Below, one piece after another: positions 1 to 7,570 of a stretch of 10,000 bases of DNA. The position numbers were made by a program, and so were the translations under genes. The notes under the pieces were generated by a model. The model had not been told where the DNA came from, searched no databases, and saw only the letters and a program-made list of their open reading frames with translations. The DNA comes from Chromera velia (lineage: Eukaryota; Sar; Chromeraceae): contig JAHBMJ010000529.1 in assembly GCA_018398765.1 (NCBI GenBank), forward strand, positions 1 to 10,000. Direction: 5' to 3'. The first letter of the stretch is position 1. Each line of letters begins with the position of its first letter.

Positions 1-402
1 GCCGGGCCCTGCAGGAGCGGCCCCCCTTCCAGCATATGCAGCTAATAGATTGTGATCGCGAGGAACCCTGACTTTCCTGAATGCAACCATATGTCGAGGG
101 TGATCGACACTCGTCGGGTCGCTGCTTTTCTCAACCTGTCTTTGATTGACAGAACAATTCACAGACGGGAGATCGTAGCGGGGGTCTAGTGCCTTGACCA
201 GCTTTTGCAATGCCTCGTTTTCTGTGAGATGAGGCCAGCCAGCACTGGCCAGAAAGTCAGTGGTCAGCATATCGCACTTGATTCTTGTGGTCGCACATTT
301 TTTTTGCGTACTCAGCTCTAAAAACAAATGCCTCCTTCTTCCTGTTCGACCCTGTCGGATTGTGTGACATGTCTTTACGGGGTGTAAAATGTTTGCAGAC
401 GC
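1..402 (-). pseudogene. hAT-family transposase-like fragment, N-terminal part, truncated by window edge
   Basis: The minus strand is open for 134 codons from just after a TGA (403-405) to the window edge; the first in-frame ATG is at 270-268. The best evidence lies at about 163-250, where the translation contains GWPHLTENEALQKLVKAL followed by DPRYDLPS. This matches the block found after the BED finger in hAT/ZBED transposases: Pro, a few residues, Glu-Asn/Asp-Glu, Leu-Val-x-Ala-Leu, Pro-x-Tyr, Leu-Pro-Ser. The family normally continues with Arg-Lys-Thr-type residues after the Ser; here it does not, so an intron, a frameshift or decay may follow codon 163-165. No clear BED zinc finger is readable upstream: Cys and His residues occur at about 290-400 but without proper spacing. 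The rest of the transposase would lie to the left of the window. I call it a probable relic, but an intact intron-containing element cannot be excluded. Confidence 0.55.
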
Positions 403-605
403 TCAAAAAGGGGGCCGTAAAAGATGTTCCAGCACCAAAAAAGTTAATACAGCTGTTCAGGAAAACGTTCAGCTGATTGGTTTACCTCTGCATGAAATAA
501 AAGGGGGTGAAACGTCAATTTGATCAAATATTTGATCGTATTTGATAGGTCTTTAAACACTAGGTCCTCCCTGACTGGATATTTGATGTGAGTTTAAGCC
601 CTACC

Positions 606-625
606 TCAAATCAAATCAAATCAAA
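606..625. repeat. (CAAAT)n short tandem repeat
   Basis: Four consecutive TCAAA units end just before TCAAAC. The surrounding 520-600 stretch holds further ATTTGAT/ATCAAAT words in both orientations, so this patch is weakly self-complementary. No function is evident. Confidence 0.7.
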
Positions 626-709
626 CATGGTCACTAATCTGGGATAAGCAGCTATATTCGATGTACTAGATGGACGAGAACGAATTTATAGAGTTTGTCA
701 GGTACCTAC

Positions 710-881
710 CTTTGGACCTTTCGCCACGCAACGTTCCAGCAGTCAAATCATTGTTCCGCCTCTCGAATTCACTCACGACACGGCTTAAGAATCGGCTATT
801 ATAGAATCGATTAACAGGATGACGAGTCGCCCTGCCAGCCTCAATCTCAAGCTCTGTATGAAGCTTGAACTCAATGCTCAT
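710..881 (-). CDS. doubtful small hypothetical protein, first exon ending at a good splice donor
   Basis: An ATG at 881-879 opens a 57-codon stretch on the minus strand that reaches a strong donor-like site, AAAG followed by gtaggt (exon end at 710). Without splicing the frame continues to a stop at 666. A possible acceptor (tttcatgcag) near 496 would join in phase and add about 14 codons before a TAA, giving a protein of about 71 residues. The peptide is charged and mixed, with no recognisable domain, signal peptide or membrane segment. It lies between a transposase relic and an AT-rich island, so it could be a chance open frame or part of the mobile element. I do not recognise it. Confidence 0.2.
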
Positions 882-1019
882 ACAGATCGATCAATTACAC
901 ACAGAAATGCATGCAGAATTAATTGACGCAAATATACGCATATGCATGCATCGCGCGAAGGTCCTTTATGTCGTGCGTGCCACGACCGGCCCGCCCGACG
1001 TCCAGGTCCAATCCCGGCC

Positions 1020-2250
1020 CCGGATCCCGATATTCCTCTGATTTAATCTCACAGGAATAGTCAAAATAGTGACTATTTTTTCATTTTATCGGTTTATAGA
1101 TATAGTAGTGTACAGCTTTGGATCCTAGCTCTGGATATCTATAAGACAAAACCGTTAGTACGTTACGGCAATAGTACTCTGGTGGGGCACCACTAAATCA
1201 TTTAACCACTTACTCATGCACTTATAACTAAGCTAGTAACTAAGTGTGGCAATCATTTTATAACTCTGTTAATAGAGAGATCAAACGCATACAGCAAAAA
1301 ATATTGATTGATTTATTGATTAGTCTTTTGAACTCTTTTCTAAGTGGAATTATTTAGTTCCAGCGAAATCTAACATAACTTCTTAAAACATTAAATTCTT
1401 TAATTATTGATTGATTTTTGATTGATTGAATTATTAATTGTTATATTAATAATAATAATCTAAATTAATAATGGTTCAATCTCAGATATTTGAGGCGCTA
1501 GCTGTAAAGTCTCACACAATAAAAAATTACCACTAAGAATGAAAGTCCAGTTTTTATAATTGAAAAACATTTAAATTACTAATTTACTTTTACATAAGTT
1601 AACGTATGGTCATAGATTTTTATAGGTTTAAAGCTATGACTAGATTTCTATTAAGATTTATAGCTTAAAGAATGGCTTCCCGTTGATTATAAACATCGTT
1701 TCAAACCTTAATTTATGACACAAAAAAAAATAAGAATACATTAATGTCAGTGACTTTTGAGCTTCAGGGTATTGCAGCAGTGTACAAGAAGCCGTATTTT
1801 GATATGAAGATTTCAATGTGACTGGAATCATAAGGAATTAAGGGCAGGATGGAACAGAAAGAATACGTCTCCTTTTTCTTTCCTTAGAATATCTTGGAAC
1901 ATCACAGAATATGTATGAAGAGTCGGGAGGACCAACAGGATTTAATGATATTGTCAATGATTACAGATTGATAAAAAAAAAGAGAATCTCCAGGACTGCA
2001 CCAGATCGAGTACCGTCAAGGGGTGGATGACATTGTTTTCAGAGGCAATTTAAAACCAGGGTACAAATGTTGACGTGCCAATACGTCATTTGCCGAAGGG
2101 GCAAAATTTGGCGTCTTCATACGTAGCCCAGGAGTACAATTCCTCAGTCAGGTCCATATTAGAGTCCATCTTCTCTCATTCTGAATTAAATTGAATTTCT
2201 TCTCAAATTATAAGCCTGCCCCAGCCCACATCAGCAGTAATCAGCATGTA
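1020..2250. other. AT-rich island without a recognisable gene
   Basis: Base composition drops to visibly AT-rich from about 1020, after a GC-rich stretch at 960-1030, and recovers near 2250. ATTGATTGATT-type words and runs of A or T are frequent. Only short open stretches exist. At 1744-1821 (+) there is a 25-codon ATG frame beginning MSVTFELQG. At 1888-2030 (+) a frame of about 47 codons follows an acceptor-like pyrimidine tract ending in ccttag. A 27-codon minus-strand ATG frame lies at about 2090-2172. None resembles a family I know. It may be intergenic DNA or a decayed insertion. Confidence 0.5.
1056..1077. repeat. inverted repeat with following T-run
   Basis: AATAGTCA (1056-1063) and TGACTATT (1070-1077) form an 8-bp stem with a 6-base loop, followed directly by a run of T. 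It sits at the left boundary of the AT-rich island and could be an inverted terminus of an element or a chance hairpin. A bacterial-type terminator function is not expected in this genome. Confidence 0.4.
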
Positions 2251-2289
2251 ATCAGCAGCATTGTACATGTCCCGGTTTTTTGCTTTCTT

Positions 2290-2648
2290 TTAAAGAAATG
2301 CTCCCGTGTCGTCGGAAGCGGCAGAAGCGATGTGGGGCGGGTCGGCGGCACCGTCGGCCTCCCGCATGTCCATGCCCCCGGATCTCGAACCACTCCTTCC
2401 AGAGGCAGAGGCACTGGCAGAAGCAGCCGCGGCAAAGGATGGAGGCATTGGAGAGAATGAAGTCGTCGTACTTATGAGTTCTACACGGTTGATCGCCTCG
2501 TTGATCCACGACGTCTTCTCAGCGAAAGGATCGACGTATCCTTTTTTCATCATATCCTGCAGCCACCCTCTCTCTCTATTCACGAACAACTCTTCAGCAT
2601 ACCGGGTCATGGGATCATGCGAGAATCTGCAGTTGGTCGTTGTGCAGC
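2290..2648 (-). other. terminal exon of CCCH gene: second half of finger 2 and low-complexity tail
   Basis: The acceptor tttctttcattgcag precedes the exon. The first two bases complete a Gly codon begun in the previous exon, then GCTTTNCRFSHDP supplies two Cys and the His of finger 2. The tail includes a run of alternating Ala and Ser. The stop TAA lies at 2292-2290. I see no clear AATAAA on the minus strand just downstream. Confidence 0.8.
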
Positions 2649-2755
2649 CTGCAATGAAAGAAATTGAACCAGAAACAACGTTGCACAAGCAAAGCCTTTT
2701 TTGAGAGCGCGCGCGCGCGCACACACACACACACACACAGACAGAGAGAGAGAGA

Positions 2756-2799
<44 letters not shown>

Positions 2800-2802
2800 A
2801 AC

Positions 2803-2887
<85 letters not shown>

Positions 2888-5205
2888 GGCACGCACATGC
2901 ACTCACGAAAGCATGCACGCAGAGAGGAAAGAGAGAGAAAGAAAGAGCGAGGAGAGGAGAGATGAAATGAGAAGGAAAGACTCTTTCCTTTTCTCTGATT
3001 TTTTTCCTTCATCCTTTGGTCCTCACCCCACGCCCACTTCTCTCCGCCTAGCTCTCTCTCTCCCTCTCTCTGCATATATATAAGCTGCATTCAGACTGAG
3101 AGAAACGCAGGCAGGAAAATAAGCAGATGCCATTGGGTTGTTTCTTTTCTGCTTCGTTTTCGTCCGTCTGTTTCATCTGTCTTCTTTTCTTTGATTCGAC
3201 GTGCCATGGTGAACCGGATAAAAGAGACGAAAGAATGGACAGACAGTTTTGAAACATACAGGAAGTCGGACGCAATACACAGGCTAACCAGGGGGCCGAA
3301 CCGCTAACACTTTCCTTCCACGCAGGTCATTACAGAACACAAAAGCCAGGGCAGAAAGAAAGGCATGCATATACACGTACGCACGCAACGGGGGGTTGAG
3401 AGAAAGAGTCAGACAAAGACTCTGGGTGAACGAACAAGACCGAGAGGGATTTGCAATAGCCCGAGGCTTGATGAAATAGCCCGAGAAGTTAGTGGAGAAG
3501 CAAAGAATTGATCAGAGAATGAAGCAGAGAAGATGTGCAAAAACAAGAACAGAGAGACACAAAGCGTATGCTGCATGTATAGATCTGCATGTTGGCGTCA
3601 AGTTGCCTTATGAGATGTTCCGTGACTGACTAATTCACACCGAGCTCACCTGAGAGAAGGGCGAAGTGTCTTCTGCACGGCAGGCCGCTGACGTCGTGCT
3701 CGTAGGGGCAGCCGGGCCGTTTGCACTTGTCGTATGCAAAGAATCGGCACACGTTTCCGTACGGCTGCATGCATGGGGGGAACGGGAGAGAAAGAGGTTC
3801 TACGGCCAGTACCTGTATAGGGGACGCGAGGGAAAATCAAAAAACCGGGGGGGGGGAAGATACCTGATTTCTCTCTCACCTACAATGCCATCAAAGGTGA
3901 CACATAGACGGAGGAGGGTGGGCCAGGAATGAGGAAACAAGTGCGAGAGATGGCTTTGCAAGGAAGATATCGTGGACACCGAGTCTGAAGACGAATCGAA
4001 TGCCAGCGAGGAGTCAGAAAGATACTGCCAAGATGCTTGCAAGGTGACGGACCGATTGAGGGCCTTCATACACGTCCGAAGCTGCATGCATGCAGAGAAG
4101 CAAAGCAGAAAAGGAAGACGAGAAGTTACCAACAGCGTTCTTCATGCACAGATCTGAAACATGCCCAGACGCACTGCACTTACCCGTCGGATTGTGGTGT
4201 TCGGTTTGGGTACCCGTCGAATTGTGGTGTTGGGTTTGGGTTATGATGACTTTCTCATTGATTTTGTTTGCAAGGTCCGGGAAGGCGAGTTTGAGGAACT
4301 GTACCCGCTCGTCATCTGACTTCAGATCCGAAAAATATGACAGTTTCCTCTGGAGGCACTCATGTGGCTGTATAGAGTTCAAAGCACCATTGAGGAATCC
4401 CAAGCCCGCAGTCTTCAGGAACACTCTGCAGGAGCGCTCGTCTTCGTATATATATATAAGTCTGGTGAAAGCATGCTTGTCGTCAGACTGAGGGCGTAAA
4501 GACGGACGTAAATTTCAAGGAGGCAGCGATGTTCTTTTCGTGTCTGAGGCTTCTTGCAAGAAACAGGCTTCTCTTAAAACAGGAAAGGTTGGAACGGCTG
4601 AGTGACTGGGGGTGAGAACGTGATATAGGCGGGATTACGGGGGAGGATTGGATTTGTAGCATGGTTGCATCCAAGCATTCAAGATGATCCATGCAAGTCT
4701 GATCGAACTTGGCAACACAATTTAACTTTTCGTGCATTTTTCGCTTTCCGCGGGAGCGCTTCCAGGAGAAGTCGGCCCCGGAAAGCGGGAATACGGGCGA
4801 TTGGGGGGCACTTTAATATTCAATGGGCCGGGCCGGGCAAGATCTAGCTTCTGAAACTGTATATATATATATATATATAATGCATGCATGCTGTGAGGCA
4901 ATTAAAGTTTTCTATAGATAGAAACAGTACTGGTACTGTTTCGAAACAGTATATACCAGATAGATGTCACTTTGAAACATGTTTGAAATTCACTGAGTCA
5001 AGCAGCAAACTTCTTTCTTTGCTTCTGCTCCTCGATCTGTCTGCTATCCTCTCAGTGTTGGTGTTATCCTCTGTTTCATCTGCAGGCAGACGCATGCAGG
5101 CAGAATAACCGTGATCATTTTATCGATAGGAGAAGAACCGAGTTGGCCGTTTGACTCGATGATTCCACCGAGGGCCTTGAGGGATTTTCCAGAGGGAGCC
5201 ATCAT
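2290..5205 (-). CDS. tandem CCCH zinc-finger protein (multi-exon)
   Basis: Probable RNA-binding protein with two CCCH zinc fingers. My preferred model, in transcript order, is 5205-5110, 4487-4184, 4081-4026, 3764-3650 and 2648-2290. All junction phases agree and give 309 residues ending in TAA (2292-2290). Finger 1 (about 158-175) is C-x7-C-x4-C-x3-H. Finger 2 (about 182-201) is C-x9-C-x4-C-x3-H, six residues after finger 1. The C-terminal third starts with a charged stretch (about 205-245), then becomes low complexity rich in Ala, Ser and Gly. The N-terminal 130 residues look helical and have no recognised domain. The start is chosen because the adjacent ATGs at 5205 and 5202 open the first coherent exon, and the second has A at -3 and G at +4. 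The last two exons are firm. The N-terminal exons are inferred, and alternatives join 4184 to an acceptor at 3799 or read 4487-4026 without a break. CCCH pairs of this kind usually bind single-stranded RNA; the target is unknown. Confidence 0.65.
2649..3649 (-). other. intron splitting zinc finger 2
   Basis: The donor is CAG followed by gtgagc and the acceptor is cattgcag. It is phase 1, about 1 kb long, and carries the compound microsatellite at 2707-2890 and a CT-rich sense strand. The join restores a perfect C-x9-C-x4-C-x3-H finger, which is strong evidence that both ends are right. Confidence 0.8.
2707..2890. repeat. compound (GC)n(AC)n(GA)n microsatellite
   Basis: On the plus strand: GC dinucleotides at 2707-2720, AC at about 2720-2739, then GA with interspersed GACA units to about 2890. 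On the sense strand of the surrounding gene this reads (CT)n, then (GT)n, then (GC)n. It lies wholly within the last intron. Long apparent open frames here are artefacts of the repeat. Confidence 0.95.
3650..3764 (-). other. exon of CCCH gene: finger 1 and start of finger 2
   Basis: The acceptor has a long pyrimidine tract ending in ccatgcatgcag. The exon begins PYGNVCRFFAYDK and carries the complete first finger: Cys, 7 residues, Cys, KRPG, Cys, PYE, His. It ends ...LPCRRHFALLS plus one base. An alternative acceptor at 3799 would add 12 residues in frame. An in-frame ATG lies two codons before the exon, so a start here is conceivable but less likely. Confidence 0.75.
3847..3857. repeat. poly-G run
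   Basis: A run of about ten G lies in the intron between exons 3764 and 4026 on the minus strand, where it reads as poly-C. It is prone to length error in sequencing. Confidence 0.8.
4026..4081 (-). other. probable small exon of CCCH gene
   Basis: The acceptor cttctctgcatgcatgcag is strong. The exon is 56 nt and enters with two bases completing an Ala codon. It reads SDVYEGPQSVRHLASILA and leaves in phase 0 at GCA followed by gtatct, matching the phase 0 entry of the finger 1 exon. The donor is only moderate, and a TGA follows shortly if it is not used. Confidence 0.4.
4183..4242. repeat. 30-bp tandem duplication inside an exon
   Basis: Two 30-bp units (4183-4212 and 4213-4242) differ at a few bases. 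On the minus strand each encodes TQT-x-HHN-x-TG. The downstream copy ends at the gtaagt donor; the corresponding place in the other copy reads ggtacc. Confidence 0.85.
4184..4487 (-). other. probable exon of CCCH gene: N-terminal helical region
   Basis: This is 101 open codons after an acceptor ccctcag, ending at a near-perfect donor (ACGG then gtaagt). The first residues are SDDKHAFTRLIYIYEDE; the rest is Leu-, Phe- and charge-rich and suggests helices. Its last 20 residues are a ten-residue tandem repeat ending in HHNSTG and HHNPTG. Composition is much more protein-like than the antisense frame. I do not recognise the family; an ARM- or HEAT-like helical fold is possible but only an impression. 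An alternative acceptor lies at 4426. Confidence 0.5.
4858..4879. repeat. (TA)n microsatellite
   Basis: About ten TA units, followed by ATGCATGCATGC. It lies in a proposed intron (5109-4488) of the minus-strand gene. A shorter TA run is at 4447-4459. Confidence 0.85.
4921..4951. repeat. perfect 10-bp inverted repeat plus a third half-copy
   Basis: GAAACAGTAC (4921-4930), TG, then GTACTGTTTC (4933-4942) form a perfect dyad. Directly after it GAAACAGTA occurs again (4943-4951). It lies in a proposed intron of the minus-strand gene. Confidence 0.85.
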
Positions 5206-5251
5206 GTCATGCGAAGGAAGTGATCTTAGCGAAGCGATGGAAGCTGGGAAC
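5110..5251 (-). other. probable 5' exon of CCCH gene with start codon
   Basis: The acceptor gtattgtcactgcag precedes 5251. The reading frame used by the following exon opens with two adjacent ATGs at 5205 and 5202, encoding MMAPSGKSLKALGG and about 18 more residues before a weak donor (ACG then gttatt). The exit is phase 0, matching the next proposed exon. A two-codon upstream ATG frame (5210) overlaps the start. A non-coding first exon ending at a strong donor (CGACAG then gtgggt, exon end 5736) would fit upstream. Confidence 0.4.
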
Positions 5252-5735
5252 CTGCAGTGACAATACTTTGAAGGTGTCCTTCTTCCATGTCGCAGCAAAG
5301 CAGCAAAGCCGATGAGGCTGCAGCTTTTGTCCCTTCCCTTTTGCGCACTTCGGATCTGGCACGAGATATCCTGGCTATATTGACAGGTCAGCTATCAGCA
5401 AATCACGGGGTCCAGGCCTTCCTTCATTAGATCGGTAGACTTATATATAGAATGGAAAAGACAAGGCGACGAGCTGTGGCAATGGACCCAGAAATAAAGG
5501 CAGTAGAGGGAGGGAGAAAGAAACGTGTCACTGGCAGGGAGGGCGGGAAGGCAGCAAGAAAAAAGTTACGGAAAATCGAAACGAAGAAGTTTGCCTATTT
5601 TTTGGGCTCAACAGTGCTGCTTCATGACGAAAGAAAGACAACTCTGCTTGCACGTGCGCGTCTAAGCTTTCAGATAGTAGAGAAACAAAAGTGAAAATGA
5701 CGAAGCAAAGAGAGAAAGGAGCCAGAGAGACCCAC
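5252..5735 (-). other. possible 5' UTR intron of CCCH gene; otherwise no gene seen
   Basis: The stretch is purine-rich on the plus strand, hence pyrimidine-rich in the sense of the minus-strand gene, like its other introns. An open frame at 5452-5694 on the plus strand is Lys/Arg-rich from GA-rich composition and matches nothing I know. Confidence 0.3.
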
Positions 5736-5792
5736 CTGTCGTGCTGCCTGAAAGAGCCCAATGCTCACTGAATAAAGTGCACTGTATATATA

Positions 5793-6016
5793 TTGAATAA
5801 AAGGGCCCGAGGCTCGTATATTGAATAAAAAGGGCCCGAGGCTCGTATACTGAATAAAAAGGGCCTGAGGCTCGTATATTGAATAAAAAGGGCTTGAGAC
5901 TCGTATATTAAATATAAAGGGCCCGAGGCTCGTATATTGAATAAAAAGGGCCCAAGGCTCGTATATTGAATAAAAGGGCCCGAGGCTCGTGTATTGAATA
6001 AAAGGGCCTGAGGCTC
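5793..6016. repeat. minisatellite, eight units of 28-29 bp
   Basis: The units start at 5793, 5821, 5850, 5879, 5908, 5937, 5966 and 5994. Each carries TTGAATAAA(A)A, then GGGCCCGAGGCTCG, then TATA. Copies differ at single bases and the last is cut short after GGCTC. The array is framed by two copies of TGAATAAAGTGCACT (5769-5783 and 6019-6033). The unit length is not a multiple of three, so the long minus-strand open frame through it is not a repeat protein. Confidence 0.95.
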
Positions 6017-6389
6017 AATGAATAAAGTGCACTCGTTTATCAAACTGATAATGAAAGGGTGGCAAGGAAGCCTTGTTTTTCTCTCTTTCTTCTCTCCTTC
6101 CCTCCCTCGCTCTGTTTCTTTCTTGCTTTTTCCTCCCTCTCTGCCAAATTGAATCCCCTTCACCTTCCTTTCCCTGTTTCATCTTTTTTTTCGTTCTTTG
6201 TTTTTTTCTATCAGTCTGTCGGACTTTCTGGCTGTCGGTAGAAAAACAATATAGTCTATATTACAGTCTGTGCGTCCCCTTTTCTTTTTGCCTGTCCGAA
6301 TTTGACTCCGAAAGGAGAAGGAAAAAAGAAAGAAACACGGAGTCCGTCTTTCTGTGTGTAGTTTGTACATTCGTTCGTTCTCTCTTTCT

Positions 6390-6409
6390 GCCTCTGTCTC
6401 TGTCTCTGT

Positions 6410-6460
<51 letters not shown>

Positions 6461-6495
6461 TGTGTGTCTGTGTGTCTGTCTGTCTGTCTGTCTCT
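6390..6495. repeat. compound (CT)n(GT)n(CTGT)n microsatellite
   Basis: TCTG/TCTC units are followed by a CT run (about 6415-6443), a GT run (about 6443-6467) and CTGT units. The order CT then GT is the same as on the sense strand of the minus-gene intron repeat. Confidence 0.9.
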
Positions 6496-7195
6496 TTCTC
6501 TTTCTCTTGTTTCATCGTTTCATCATCCTTGCTTGTTTGTCTGTGTGTCTTTCTGTCCGTTTCTCAATTCCTTCTTCGCTGCATCTGACAGCATTCTCCG
6601 TGTGACAAAGCCTCTTTGAAAACATACACACATATAGAGGTTTCCTTGCGTGCTCTTCTACCGATAACAAGTCGCACATTGAATGCTGTGTGATATCTTT
6701 TTCTTCCCTTTTGCTGCGTCCATGTCGGCAGCCGCGTGATTTTCTGTTTCTTTGGCAATGCCATGCTGCACTCGTTCCTGTCGGGGTTTTCTGTCTGGGG
6801 GGACACAGAGACTAGGGAGTATTATTACCTTGGAATCTTTGGGATGCATCTGAACGCATCTGAATCAGATAGGGGAAGCGGGCGGATAGAAGAAAAATGC
6901 TGCTGCTGCGGCTCCTGTTCCTGCTCCTGCTGCGAAAATGAACGTCGAAAGCAAAACTCCCGAAAGGTTGGTCGTAAGAGTGTGACCACAACAGCACTGT
7001 CGCGAGACCCAGAGAACGAAGTGGACATTCGAGAATCAGTGAATGAATGAAGGGAAAAAAACAGAAGCCAACAGCCGCTCGGTCGTCTTTGTTCTTTTCG
7101 TCTTGTTCTATCGTTTGTCTGAGAGGAAATAGGAAAAGAAAAACGACCAAGAAGAAAAAATGAAATGCTTTACTTTTCGTTCTTTCATTGGTTCG

Positions 7196-7312
7196 TCTTT
7201 CTTTCTTTCTTTCTTTCTTTCTTCCTTCCTTCCTTTCTTTCTTTCTTTCTTTCTTTCTTCCTTTCTTTCTTTCTTTCTTCCTTTCTTTCTTCCTTCCTTC
7301 CTTTCTTCCTTT
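7196..7312. repeat. (CTTT)n/(CTTC)n microsatellite
   Basis: Pyrimidine tetranucleotide repeats on the plus strand. All six-frame Phe/Leu/Ser-rich or Lys/Arg-rich translations here are low-complexity artefacts. Confidence 0.95.
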
Positions 7313-7570
7313 GGCGTCGTCGTCTCTGTCCTCCCTTCTCTCCCTGCGTCCCTCCTCCATTATTGCGGGTCCGTTTTCGCGTGTAGACGGCGAAGCTTTT
7401 TTTGGCACAAACTGCAGAATCACATACATGTTTGGGACTGTCTGTATGTCTCGTGTCGCCTCCTCTTTTCCCGCCGGCCCGTGCTTCTGTTTTTACGTTT
7501 TCGCGTCCCTCCTCTTCTTCTCTGCTTACCTTGTGCTCCCTCTCGAGAAAGTTGGCCTATTGCTCCGTTG

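Noticed and set aside
2607-3090. Long open frames on both strands across the GA/CT repeat
   Set aside because: They are simple-repeat translations (Ser-Leu or Arg-Glu runs). The region is an intron between the two zinc-finger exons.
3972-4157. Plus-strand acidic/serine-rich frame starting MDTESEDESN
   Set aside because: It is antisense to an intron/exon region of the CCCH gene and matches nothing. The acidic look comes from GA-rich composition.
4483-4737. Minus-strand open frame of 84 codons
   Set aside because: It lies in the proposed 5109-4488 intron, ends in a TGA overlapping the next exon's start in another frame, and shows no domain.
5452-5694. Plus-strand 80-codon frame after a TATATATA run
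   Set aside because: Lys/Arg-rich translation of purine-rich DNA, opposite to the sense polarity of the region. No domain and no upstream or downstream exon.
5765-6163. 132-codon minus-strand frame with a repeating peptide
   Set aside because: It is generated by the 28-29 bp minisatellite, whose unit is not a multiple of three, so the peptide repeat does not stay in register.
6736-7050. 104-codon plus-strand frame with Cys-rich run (CCCCGSCSCSCC)
   Set aside because: The Cys run comes from a TGC/TCC trinucleotide-like tract; there is no zinc-finger spacing and no match to the release factor N-terminus.
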